Shown here in pieces: positions 29,494 to 37,881 of a stretch of 64,000 nucleotides of DNA. Positions within the stretch are counted from its first letter, which is position 1, and each line of letters starts with the position of its first letter. Source of the DNA: an uncultured Bacteroidales bacterium. GTDB lineage: Bacteria; Bacteroidota; Bacteroidia; Bacteroidales; UBA932. The translations under genes were made by a program, and so were the position numbers. The stretch is from the NCBI GenBank assembly GCA_934695325.1, contig CAKUVD010000009.1, forward strand, positions 1 to 64,000. Reading direction: 5' to 3'. The notes beneath the pieces are model-generated. The model saw only the letters and a program-made list of their open reading frames with translations. It made no database searches and was not told where the DNA came from.

Positions 29494-30438
29494 TTAAAAA
29501 TAATAATTCAATGAAATGTTCAGGCCGATGTTCTCGGTTCCGTAGAGGACGGCGTGACTTCCTGGGCTTACTAGGTCATTGTATGTCTCGACATTCCCCG
29601 TCTTGGACGAGAAGCCCTCATACTTCGTATATGTCTGAGGCTGAAGCAGGAACATCGCCGGCGTAAATGTCATAGCGGCACCAAGTGACAGGCGTCCGGT
29701 CATAAACCATTCGATACCCATATCGGCATTGATGCCGATACCGTGGATGTAGCCGACATTATAGCGTTCCGTCGGACGGGCATACGAGATGCCGAGGTCA
29801 GACTTGAAGTCATTCAGCGTCGGCTCCGCACCGGATTCAGCCGGACGTGTCATCGGCATTGACGAAGGCACGCGGTTCTCTGTCGTCATCGTGTTCCCGT
29901 AATTGAAATTCAGGCTTCCTCCTGCGATAGAGTATGTCAGACCGAATCCTGCGACGAAACGGAGAGGCCCCCTGCCTGCCATATACTGCAGACCGGCCGA
30001 GAGACTTCCGCCGTTAAGGTTCGACACCACCGCATCCACGACCTGATTACGGGAATCAGGGTTCACCGCACGCGCCAAGTCATCATCCACATATTCCCGG
30101 TAATCAATATGGCTTCCGTTGATACCTAGAGAGGCACGGAACGCCCATTTCGGGCTGAGGATATACCTGAATCGGAATGATGCCAGAGGATCCTGCGAAA
30201 GAACGAACATCTGCTTGCTGGAATTCGCCATACCTTCGATGAAGTCCCCGGCGAACTCGTGCTTCTTAGGCTGCAGTCCCCTCCTGTATGCAAGGCTGGC
30301 AGGGTTGAAAGTCACTCCAATGGACCAGTCTCCACGCTTAGGCGAGTACTTAGGATCCTTATATTCACCATCCTGCGCAACCGCCGCCAACGAACAAAGC
30401 GTCAAAGCCGCCAGGATTATCGTCAATGTCTTTTTCAT
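29494..30438 (-). CDS. Outer-membrane beta-barrel protein
   Basis: 314 aa from Met at 30438 (MKKTLTIILAALTLCSLAAVAQ is the signal peptide); a start at 30447 adding MTI is also possible. After the signal come amphipathic strands (WSIGVTFNPASLAYRRG, FRFRYILSPKWAFRASLGING, LSAGLQYMAGRG) and a C-terminal strand ending NISLNYYF with terminal Phe, typical of BAM substrates. It lies between the histone-like/lipoprotein fusion and a small lipoprotein, so it probably forms part of one surface complex. Ligand unknown. Confidence 0.75.
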   Translation of the reverse strand: MKKTLTIILAALTLCSLAAVAQDGEYKDPKYSPKRGDWSIGVTFNPASLAYRRGLQPKKHEFAGDFIEGMANSSKQMFVLSQDPLASFRFRYILSPKWAFRASLGINGSHIDYREYVDDDLARAVNPDSRNQVVDAVVSNLNGGSLSAGLQYMAGRGPLRFVAGFGLTYSIAGGSLNFNYGNTMTTENRVPSSMPMTRPAESGAEPTLNDFKSDLGISYARPTERYNVGYIHGIGINADMGIEWFMTGRLSLGAAMTFTPAMFLLQPQTYTKYEGFSSKTGNVETYNDLVSPGSHAVLYGTENIGLNISLNYYF

Positions 30439-30452
30439 AATTGTCAATGTTC

Positions 30453-31112
30453 TTATTTGTTAGCCAGTCCGGCGTCTCCGACATTGGCCACAGGAGTCAT
30501 ATCAATCTTGAAATAAGCCGCAGTGCCGCAAGACACGGTCTTCTCCTGCTCCGCATAGAAATAAGCATCAGTCGTAACGGTCTTTCCGCCCTCATCAGCA
30601 GCCTTGTTATCAGCCTTGCCGCGGCACTCCACCTTTACTTTCAGTGACTGACCGGCAGGACATCCGAGCCTCGTCTCGAAATATCCGTCCTGACCTGTCT
30701 TCACAGTCTTCAGCGCATACTCCACATTGCCCTTCTCATCAGGCCGCCCATAGAATATGTTCACTTCCAGTCCCGGTTCGGCAGTGTATTTGTCGCTGCC
30801 GGCAGGACAATACCTCACGTGGCCACAGATGATGGATTTCACCGGCTGGCTAGCTTCCGTGAGATCCGTAGGGTCCACCTGCTCGCAGCTCATACAGGCC
30901 GTGCCGGCAAGTCCAGCCACCAGCACAAGAGCGGCGAGGCCCTTCATCTTGGCGATAGAGATTTTCCTGAATTCCTTCAGCATCGGCTCCAATGCCAGAG
31001 ATGCCTTGCGGGCGCGGAGTCCTGCAGCCTTGTTCCCTTTCTTGTCCTGCGCAGAAGCGTCGCGAAGCATAGAGTCCGCCAACTTCTTGATCTGTCTCAA
31101 AAGTTCTTCCAT
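30453..31112 (-). CDS. Hc1-like segment fused to an envelope lipoprotein domain
   Basis: 219 aa with two unlike halves. Residues 1-55 are Lys/Arg-rich and strongly resemble the short histone H1-like (Hc1) proteins of Bacteroidota (KKGNKAAGLRARKASLALE, MLKEFRKISIAK). Residue 56 starts what looks like a complete lipoprotein signal (MKGLAALVLVAGLAGTAC, with a second Cys in MSC), followed by about 140 residues of a carboxypeptidase-regulatory or Ig-like beta domain (VEYALKTVKTGQDGYFETRLGCPAGQ). No stop separates the halves. An internal start at 30947 would give a normal lipoprotein; the full product would put a DNA-binding-like head in the cytoplasm. Gaps to neighbours are 42 and about 14 nt. Confidence 0.75.
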   Translation of the reverse strand: MEELLRQIKKLADSMLRDASAQDKKGNKAAGLRARKASLALEPMLKEFRKISIAKMKGLAALVLVAGLAGTACMSCEQVDPTDLTEASQPVKSIICGHVRYCPAGSDKYTAEPGLEVNIFYGRPDEKGNVEYALKTVKTGQDGYFETRLGCPAGQSLKVKVECRGKADNKAADEGGKTVTTDAYFYAEQEKTVSCGTAAYFKIDMTPVANVGDAGLANK

Positions 31113-31154
31113 TTTCGTAATGTATTAATTGTTGATATCATTGGTTTACAGCCT

Positions 31155-33401
31155 CTAAAAAGGATTGGTGACATAGAACTCGGCGACATAGATTCTGTTG
31201 CTCTTCATCCTGATCGTCACACCTCTCACGTCAGGCATCTTGAACATTGAATATACAGCAGGGCCGAGTTCCTTAAGTTCCTTCACAGTCTTATTCGCAG
31301 CACCGCCTGTAGAGAAATCAGCCACGATGGTCGCATCCATCGGCATATCATACACTCCGTGCGACGAATCCCTGTTGAGGTAATGGAATGCGAACTTATA
31401 GTCCGAAGCCGATGCGCCAGAGTATTTCTCCAGGACAGAATCATACGTCCATAAATCCTTGGTCTGATACAGAGTCTTGAATATATTGTAGTCTGACTTG
31501 TATTCCTCCGTAATAATCCAGGACTTGAGCTCAGTACCGTCACTTGAGAATATCGGCAGCACTGTCTGTGTCCTGGTCAGCCTGTTCCCCTTTCCGTCAG
31601 AGACAGTCACTTCGCATTCTCCGCTATATTCCTTCCAGTCCAGAGTCAAGTATCGGTTATTTACAGACTTTGTCAGTGACACGGCAGATTTCAATCTGTC
31701 TGCATTCCGTTTCGGAGTTACAGTGTATTTAAGCCCCTGGATATCATTTAGCTTAACCCGCGTATCATTATATTCGACATAATAATCCCTCGAATAATCT
31801 CCTGACGCACCCTTATATTCCAGATTGGTCGAGCCGCTGCTTTTCAACTGGCACTTTGACAAGGCAGGGGTGACTGTAAGCGTGAAAGACAGCGAATTCT
31901 CCCCACATTCATCCGTAGCTGTAATAGTAGTGACGCCATACGCCGCAGGCCTTACTGTAACGCTGTTGGTATAACCGGATGATGGTGTCCAGACACGGGC
32001 ATTGCTGCTGGACCATTTTGCCTTCGACGATGAATCTGAAATCCTCAAGGTCATGCTCGCCGAATTCAAAGGCGTCGCATAAAGCCACCTGTCCTCCAGC
32101 ACCTTGCTCCCGGTGCCTCCGTCCACTATATATGTCGATGCTCCGAAGAACGGCCTGGTGACATTCAGCACTATGGCCCGGCTGCTGTTTCCGCTTTCAT
32201 CCGTCGCAGTTATTGTGACCTTGCCACAATTCCCTGACGTATTGACCTTGACCTCGGCTACAGAAGCATACATCTCAGAGGTCGTGACCGTGGCGATTTT
32301 CTCGTCGCTGCTTTTCCACCTGGCACGGAACGAGGCCGAAGAGGACGCTGAAGTTCGGACTTCATATTTGCGAGTATAGCCAAGTGCCACGTGCTCCTCC
32401 TTAGGAGCGGCCTGCGAGATTCCCTGATAGCAGATCAATGCTGATGAGGGGAATGCCGAGGCTTCCTTGGTCACACTGAACTTCCGAATGAACGCCTGTC
32501 CGGATTCGGTATAGTTCACTGCAATCCCCGCCGTCCCGAAATCGCTCCCCGACGTAAGACAGACATTGATTATATTTCTGACCGATGAGGGATATTCCGC
32601 CGAGCAGCTGAATACTTCGGCATTATCCGAAGACAACTCCACCTTCCCGCTTATATCCTCCTGAGGCTTCAGTTCCATACAGACATAGACTCTCCCTTTC
32701 GAATCAGTCGGAAGCACATCCGCCTTCAATGTCGCCCCGTCAGCTATCGCCACTTTAGAGCCGCCGGAAAGATAGTACAGCCACATACGTTCCTCATACG
32801 CCGTGCAGGAGATTTCCTTGGTCCCGGCAGTCTCCGAAGACACGGTCACCTTGAACGAACCTGTCTTCAGAGCATTGACATAAGCCTCTCCCTCACTGAA
32901 GCTTACGGTTGCCATCTCAGGCTTGTCCACGCTCCATTTAAGTGATGCCGCATTTGCCGATGACGGAGCAACATCCACATTGACCTTCACTGGCGTGTTC
33001 ATATAGACCTTGAGCGAGGCGGGAACCTTGAAACTTGTAACCGGCACAGGGATGACGGTGACATTGACCTTCGCGGAAGCCTTTCCGCAGCTGGCGGTGA
33101 TGACTGCATCGCCCGGGGCATATCCAGTAACCCGGCCATTCTTCACCGACGCCACTTCCTCATTGTCGCTGCACCATTCTATTACAGCCGTGCCAGCCGC
33201 CTCTTCCGGGACTGTGCTGTATTTTATGCGTTCTGATTCGCCCTGGATGATTTCCATATTGCCATCGGCCGGGCTCGTTATCAGAATCTGCTTGACTGTC
33301 ACATCCATTCCAGGTTTTTCCTTTCCGCAGGAAGCAGATGCCGCCAACGCCGCACAGAGAAAGACTGCCAATGCAGCCAATCTGCAAAATCTTATAGTCA
33401 T
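31155..33401 (-). CDS. Lipoprotein with Ig-like (BIG2) domains
   Basis: 748 aa. The signal peptide ends at a Cys (AASASCGKEKPG, near 26), typical of Bacteroidota surface lipoproteins. Several BIG2-type repeats follow: EWCSDNEEVASVKNGRVTGY with ITASCGKASAKVNVT; LKWSVDKPEMATVSF; RWKSSDEKIATVT with ITATDESGNSSRAIVLNV; KWSSSNARVWTPSSG with TITATDECGENS. The C-terminal 200 residues are a separate unrecognised domain. First gene of the four-gene envelope operon and divergent from the TPR/LuxR regulator (269 bp between starts). A surface adhesin or binding role is likely, but unproven. Confidence 0.8.
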   Translation of the reverse strand: MTIRFCRLAALAVFLCAALAASASCGKEKPGMDVTVKQILITSPADGNMEIIQGESERIKYSTVPEEAAGTAVIEWCSDNEEVASVKNGRVTGYAPGDAVITASCGKASAKVNVTVIPVPVTSFKVPASLKVYMNTPVKVNVDVAPSSANAASLKWSVDKPEMATVSFSEGEAYVNALKTGSFKVTVSSETAGTKEISCTAYEERMWLYYLSGGSKVAIADGATLKADVLPTDSKGRVYVCMELKPQEDISGKVELSSDNAEVFSCSAEYPSSVRNIINVCLTSGSDFGTAGIAVNYTESGQAFIRKFSVTKEASAFPSSALICYQGISQAAPKEEHVALGYTRKYEVRTSASSSASFRARWKSSDEKIATVTTSEMYASVAEVKVNTSGNCGKVTITATDESGNSSRAIVLNVTRPFFGASTYIVDGGTGSKVLEDRWLYATPLNSASMTLRISDSSSKAKWSSSNARVWTPSSGYTNSVTVRPAAYGVTTITATDECGENSLSFTLTVTPALSKCQLKSSGSTNLEYKGASGDYSRDYYVEYNDTRVKLNDIQGLKYTVTPKRNADRLKSAVSLTKSVNNRYLTLDWKEYSGECEVTVSDGKGNRLTRTQTVLPIFSSDGTELKSWIITEEYKSDYNIFKTLYQTKDLWTYDSVLEKYSGASASDYKFAFHYLNRDSSHGVYDMPMDATIVADFSTGGAANKTVKELKELGPAVYSMFKMPDVRGVTIRMKSNRIYVAEFYVTNPF

Positions 33402-33640
33402 ATATATCTTGCGTTAAAAAAATTTCCGAGACGAAGCAATGACCGGACAGAATTCCAGCCGCTTTTAAAAACGTTGCAAATATAATCCGCCGAGTCGGTC
33501 GAAAAAATAGGTGTTTTTACCTAATTTTATTACCTAGGTAATACTATAATGCGGAAAAATCGCCATTTCACACACGTAGAAAGCCATATTTATTTTTCAT
33601 TATCTTGTCAAGAGGATATATGAAATCAGCCCTATCTTGT

Positions 33641-33648
33641 TATATTTG
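33641..33648 (+). promoter_or_regulatory. -7 box of the TPR/LuxR regulator
   Basis: TATATTTG, 23 nt before ATG 33671. It lies inside the longer frame starting at 33605 and therefore decides for the inner start. Confidence 0.5.
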
Positions 33649-33670
33649 CATACGAAACACCGCCGATAAT

Positions 33671-35233
33671 ATGATACACCGCCTTTTTTTTCTGACAATA
33701 TCCGCATTGACCTGCACGAATCTCGTAGCCTCAGATCTCGACTCTCTTTTCCAGGGCTGGAGAAAACTCTCCGGACACGGAAGGATTTCCGCCGGCAATG
33801 AGATTCTCGCTGAAGGCCTGAAGCAGGACCTTCTTACAGAAGAACGGTCGTTCGGCCGCGGGCAGTCAATAGCGTCCGACGCAAATGTATTCGACTTGAT
33901 GACATACTATTATATGTGTCAGGACAAGTATGATGAAGCACTTGCGACTGGACTTACGGCTCTTCCACTTTGCGAAAAGGCGAAAGACAATGAACTGCTG
34001 GCGGACTGTCTCAACAATCTCGGCATCATCTACCAGCGCAAGGGGCTTTTCGGGCAAGCCATATTTTATATGGAGCAGGTCTATAAAATGGACCTGCAAT
34101 CCAAAGACCAGAGCGGGCTGAGCACTACGATGAACAATCTGGCTACACTTTATCTGGCGATAGGCCAGGCAAGTACAGCATTGGGATACATACTCCCGGC
34201 CATAGATATGGAACGCACAGGCGGAGACCGGACGAAGCTGGCGATAAGACTCGGTCTCGCTTCTGACATCTGGCTGAAGATGGGACACCCGGAGAAGGCA
34301 TTGTCTTGCTCCGAGGAAGCATACGCCCTTGACAAGGCCGACGGGCGCGAGGACAAGGCGGCCATCAGACTCTCCCAGAAATCCGCCGTACTGATGGAGA
34401 CCGGACAGACGGACGATGCGAAACGATGTCTGTTCCAAGCGATCGAGGTTCTGACAAGATATGACAGGAATACTTCTCTGGCCATCTGTCACAACCAACT
34501 CGGAGACATATATAATAAAGAAGGTCAGTTCCTCAACGCCTGTGACTCATACAAAAAGGCGATAGAATATGCGGATCTCGCAGGACTGGGATATGTGAAG
34601 AGAAAGTCTCTCGACGGCCTGTGGCACAGTCAGAAAAGTCTCGGGAGACTTGATGACGCCCTGACGACTCTGGAAAGATACAGCGAACTCAGCGACAGAA
34701 TTTCAGAGGACAGGGCCAACTCGGCCGTGGAGGATTTCCGGGTAAGATATGAGACCAAAGAGGCCGAAGACGCTCTGGAAAGACAGGAGGACATCTCGAA
34801 GAGAAGGCTCATAACAATGCTTTGCCTCATAGGATTCATAGTTCTGCTGGCTGCGGCGCTGGCATTTTTCTGGAGAATGCTGATGATCAGACGCAGACAG
34901 GCGAGCATCCTAAGCAAGAATTCTGAAATAAAGAGCAAGCTGCTGTCGATAGTCCCGGCTATCGCCAACAAAAATGAATCTGTCAAGCTCAAGGAGATTG
35001 TCAATGACATCGAGACAATGGAAGACATCCCCAAGATGACGAGCCGGGAGCAGGACGTGATAAAGCTATGCTGCGAGGGTCTGTCGTCCAAAGAAATCGC
35101 AGACAAGCTGAATGTCTCCGTACGCACGATAGATTCGCACAAGTCCAACATTTTCAAAAAGTTGAACATCTCCAGCACAGTGGAACTGGTGCGATTCGCA
35201 TCCAAAGCGGGAATGTATACTCCGAAGATTTGA
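33671..35233 (+). CDS. Membrane TPR protein with LuxR-type HTH domain
   Basis: 520 aa from ATG 33671: signal-like N-terminus (MIHRLFFLTISALTCTNLVAS), five or six TPR units (about 60-360), one membrane helix (MLCLIGFIVLLAAALAFFW, about 400-420), a coiled segment, and a C-terminal GerE/LuxR HTH (MTSREQDVIKLCCEGLSSKE, then IADKLNVSVRTIDSHKSNIF). The layout of periplasmic TPRs, one TM and a cytoplasmic DNA-binding domain is a Bacteroidota one-component sensor type. It is divergent from the envelope operon at 28,964-33,401, whose transcription it may control. The longer frame from 33605 contains the promoter and was rejected. Confidence 0.88.
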   Translation: MIHRLFFLTISALTCTNLVASDLDSLFQGWRKLSGHGRISAGNEILAEGLKQDLLTEERSFGRGQSIASDANVFDLMTYYYMCQDKYDEALATGLTALPLCEKAKDNELLADCLNNLGIIYQRKGLFGQAIFYMEQVYKMDLQSKDQSGLSTTMNNLATLYLAIGQASTALGYILPAIDMERTGGDRTKLAIRLGLASDIWLKMGHPEKALSCSEEAYALDKADGREDKAAIRLSQKSAVLMETGQTDDAKRCLFQAIEVLTRYDRNTSLAICHNQLGDIYNKEGQFLNACDSYKKAIEYADLAGLGYVKRKSLDGLWHSQKSLGRLDDALTTLERYSELSDRISEDRANSAVEDFRVRYETKEAEDALERQEDISKRRLITMLCLIGFIVLLAAALAFFWRMLMIRRRQASILSKNSEIKSKLLSIVPAIANKNESVKLKEIVNDIETMEDIPKMTSREQDVIKLCCEGLSSKEIADKLNVSVRTIDSHKSNIFKKLNISSTVELVRFASKAGMYTPKI

Positions 35234-35274
35234 CCGGCTTTTTGACCGACACAGCCAAAACAGGTCTCGAAACA

Positions 35275-35305
35275 TTGGAAAATTTCCTGATTTTTTATAC
35301 ATTTG
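35275..35305 (+). promoter_or_regulatory. Promoter of the membrane TPR gene
   Basis: TTG (35275-35277), 20 nt, TACATTTG (35298-35305), about 54 nt ahead of the start at 35359. Confidence 0.6.
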
Positions 35306-35358
35306 CGGTCTATTATGCGCTTAAAGCATTTATTTGAATATAAAAAACATAAGAAAAT

Positions 35359-36042
35359 ATGGCACAAGAAACTCTTAAAGATCAGGAGAGACTGCAGGAA
35401 GAACAGGTTGCAGAAAAAGTATCTTCTGTAGAAAATTTCTTCAACGAGAACAAAAAAATCATCTGGGGATGCCTCGGAGCGATCATCGTGATAGGTATCG
35501 CGGTTCTATGCTATCACAAGTTCTACGCACAGCCTAAAAAGGCTGAGGCTGCCGAGCAGCTGTTCCCTGCCGAATCCAATTTCCGTTCACAGAACTACGA
35601 CCTCGCTCTCAACGGCGACGGCAACACACTTGGATTCAGCCAGATAATCGACGAATACGGTTCATACGCCGGTTCAGCAGTATATTTCTATGCGGGAGTA
35701 TGCGAACTCCAGCTCGGGAAATACGACGAGGCGCTGTCATACCTCAACAAATACAACGGAAAGGATGAGATTCTGAAAGCGAAGGCACTTGCCTGCAAAG
35801 GTGACGCCTACGAAGGACTCGAAAGATACAAAGACGCAGTGTCCTGCTACGAGAAAGCCGCAGGTGTCGCAGACAATATGTTCGCCGCAGCATACCTTCT
35901 CAAGGCCGGCATCGCTTGCGAGGAACTCGGCGACAGCGCAAAGGCTCTCTCATTCTACAAGAAGATCAAGGATCAGTATCCGCAGTCTATGGAAGGCTAC
36001 GACATCGACAAGTACATCAGTCGTATCGAGAACGCACAGTAA
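35359..36042 (+). CDS. Membrane-anchored TPR protein, YfgM-like
   Basis: 227 aa: a cytoplasmic N-terminus (about 35 aa, Glu/Gln-rich), one membrane helix (IIWGCLGAIIVIGIAVLCYH, about 35-54), then TPR units (GSAVYFYAGVCELQLGKYDE, LKAKALACKGDAYEGLERYK, AYLLKAGIACEELGDSAKAL). The layout matches YfgM-type ancillary proteins of the secretion and outer-membrane assembly machinery. It is followed by a weak terminator and then the YebC gene. Confidence 0.82.
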   Translation: MAQETLKDQERLQEEQVAEKVSSVENFFNENKKIIWGCLGAIIVIGIAVLCYHKFYAQPKKAEAAEQLFPAESNFRSQNYDLALNGDGNTLGFSQIIDEYGSYAGSAVYFYAGVCELQLGKYDEALSYLNKYNGKDEILKAKALACKGDAYEGLERYKDAVSCYEKAAGVADNMFAAAYLLKAGIACEELGDSAKALSFYKKIKDQYPQSMEGYDIDKYISRIENAQ

Positions 36043-36060
36043 TATCACAAATGACATCTC

Positions 36061-36094
36061 AAGCCGGTGGGGACTCCCCTGCCGGTTGCTTTGT
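36061..36094 (+). terminator. Hairpin after the TPR gene
   Basis: Stem CCGG-GGGG / CCCC-CCGG with a 3-nt loop, followed by a T-rich but interrupted run. A probable terminator or attenuating hairpin ahead of yebC. Confidence 0.5.
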
Positions 36095-36121
36095 TTAGAA
36101 ATATAGAAAACATAGAATATT

Positions 36122-36877
36122 ATGGGAAGAGCTTTTGAGTTCAGAAAAGAGAGAAAGTTGAAGCGCTGGGGCCATATGGCCAAGACGTTCACCAAGATCG
36201 GAAAGGAAATCACCATCGCCGTAAAGCAGGGAGGCCCTGATGTCGTCGGCAACCCTCGTCTGCGTGCGCTCATCGCTGAGGCCAGGAACGAGAATATGCC
36301 TAAGGACAATATCGAGAGAGCCATCAAGAAGGCTACAGACAAGAGCCTCGGAGACTTCAAGGAAGTCACATTTGAAGGATATGGCCCATTCGGAATCGCA
36401 TTTCTCGTGGAGACGGCCACAGATAACAACACACGTACAGTAGCGAATGTCCGCAGCTACTTCACCAAGTGCGGCGGTTCGCTCGGAACCAGCGGAAGCG
36501 TAAGCTTTATGTTCGACCACAAGTGCGTATTCAAGATCAAATATACGGAAGGTATGGACATCGACGAACTCCAGCTTGCACTGTGCGACTACGATGACGA
36601 CCCTGAGGTGTTCATCGAAGAGCAGGAGGACGAAGATGAGAACATCACAAAGGATGTCGTAATCTACGGCGCTTATGAGTCATACGGCGGAATCCAAAAG
36701 TTCATCGAGGACAACGGGTACGAGCTCATCTCCGGAGGATTCGACAGGCTCCCTAACGTGGAACTGAAGGATGTGACTCCTGAGCAGCGCGAGACGCTGA
36801 ACAAGCTCACAGACCTTCTGGAGAACGATGACGACGTCACCAATGTTTATTCCACGATGAAACCTGCTGAGGAGTAA
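36122..36877 (+). CDS. YebC/PmpR-family transcriptional/translation factor
   Basis: 251 aa. Begins MGRAFEFRKERKLKRWGHMA, the conserved YebC start (usually GRAFEYRKAAKMKRWDKMSK in Bacteroidota), followed by NPRLRALIAEARNENMPKDN and NIERAIKKATD, and the middle domain FEGYGPFGIAFLVETATDN. YebC proteins act as DNA-binding regulators and, in some bacteria, help translation at proline stretches; which applies here cannot be seen. It is closed by a strong terminator. Confidence 0.93.
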   Translation: MGRAFEFRKERKLKRWGHMAKTFTKIGKEITIAVKQGGPDVVGNPRLRALIAEARNENMPKDNIERAIKKATDKSLGDFKEVTFEGYGPFGIAFLVETATDNNTRTVANVRSYFTKCGGSLGTSGSVSFMFDHKCVFKIKYTEGMDIDELQLALCDYDDDPEVFIEEQEDEDENITKDVVIYGAYESYGGIQKFIEDNGYELISGGFDRLPNVELKDVTPEQRETLNKLTDLLENDDDVTNVYSTMKPAEE

Positions 36878-36903
36878 TACGTCCTCTTAATAATAGACCT
36901 ACG

Positions 36904-36939
36904 ACGGGGATGTCTTGAGCGTTGGACATCCCCGTTTTT
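36904..36939 (+). terminator. Terminator of yebC
   Basis: 11-bp perfect stem ACGGGGATGTC / GACATCCCCGT, 10-nt loop, then TTTTT. Confidence 0.85.
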
Positions 36940-37011
36940 CGTATTCACATTAGCAACCCCTTTCCGAGAATACTCCGCAGCTGATAACCAGTAGCAAACT
37001 TCTACATTAAC

Positions 37012-37080
37012 GTCAGTTCGACAAAAAAAACTAACTAATTAATATATAGTAAAATAGCGATTAATTATGTATATTTGTAA
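37012..37080 (+). repeat. Left end of a decayed IS982-family element with its promoter
   Basis: Begins GTCAGTTCGA and contains a TATATTTG box at 37070-37077 just before the transposase remnant. The last 40 bp (37041-37080) match 44481-44520 at 36 of 40 positions. Near the other end of the remnant, AACTGACAGG (about 37590) gives an imperfect inverted copy of GTCAGTT. Confidence 0.65.
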
Positions 37081-37110
37081 AGCAAAAAACAACAAACAAA
37101 AATCAATCGC

Positions 37111-37581
37111 TATGGTAATTACACCGATGACAAAATTACTGAATTTTCTGTAAAGAGGATGATTTCGGCAAATTATATGACAAATTCATCAAGGCGAATG
37201 AACTTGGCCAGACAATGGATAAGAGGCGTTACCACCGGGACTCAAGGAGGGCTTCCGCAGAAGTGATAACCATAATGATATTGTTCCATCTTGAAGACTA
37301 TCAGTGTATGAAGCATTTTTATATCAATGAGGTATGCAAGAATAAACGGTACCTGTTTCCGAGCCTCGTCTCATACGGAAGCGAGCGATAATCGAGACCA
37401 TAAATGACACACTGAAGAAGATGGCGCAGATAGGCACTACAGACACAGGTCGATGGCCAATTTCATCGTCAATCTCATCGGATGCCTCTCCGTCTATTGA
37501 TTACTCCCTAAGAAACCCACGATTGATATCGAACGTACGGCGGATAAAAAACTGACTGCCTTCGACATTCCTTTAGCTTAA
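37111..37581 (+). pseudogene. IS982-family transposase remnant
   Basis: Three broken pieces in shifting frames. After DDKITEF a frameshift leads into CKEDDFGKLYDKFIKANE, RRYHRDSRRASAEVITIMIL, FHLEDYQCMKHFYINEVC and RYLFPSLVSYG, the N-terminal region of IS982 transposases, ended by TAA near 37392. The catalytic middle is missing. The C-terminal piece RHYRHRSMANFIVNLIGCL, an in-frame TGA, and LLPKKPTIDIERTADKK follow, ending TAA 37579-37581. Clearly inactive. It marks the left edge of the RHS island. Confidence 0.75.
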
Positions 37582-37638
37582 ATTCATCTAACTGACAGGA
37601 CAGAAAATACATTGGAAACAAATATAACTCATGAATAA

Positions 37639-37881
37639 ATGAAAACACTAAGAAAAATAATTTTTGCCCTGGCCCTTATCTCCGTACAGCACTTGGACGC
37701 ACAAGAAATCATCCGTCCCATGCCACAGTCTATGATTTTCGAGAAATTCATTGATCAGGAAGTATCCGAGTGCAGCGGGACACCTGAGATCACCATTCCT
37801 TTTCAACATAGAACTCAAAGGAATGACTATTCCAGTATTCCTGGCGTATCATGCATCTGGAATAAAATTCAGACAATATGA
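37639..37881 (+). CDS. N-terminal piece of frameshifted RHS gene 1
   Basis: 80-codon frame whose first 53 or so residues are the true N-terminus of the following RHS gene: signal peptide MKTLRKIIFALALISVQHLDAQ, then EIIRPMPQSMIFEKFIDQ and CSGTPEITIPF, the usual SpvB/RHS lead-in. At the TTTT run 37800-37803 one extra T shifts the frame. Removing one T joins it to NIELKGMTIPVFLAYHASGI in the next frame. The residues after the shift (QHRTQRND...) are out-of-frame noise. Confidence 0.7.
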   Translation: MKTLRKIIFALALISVQHLDAQEIIRPMPQSMIFEKFIDQEVSECSGTPEITIPFQHRTQRNDYSSIPGVSCIWNKIQTI

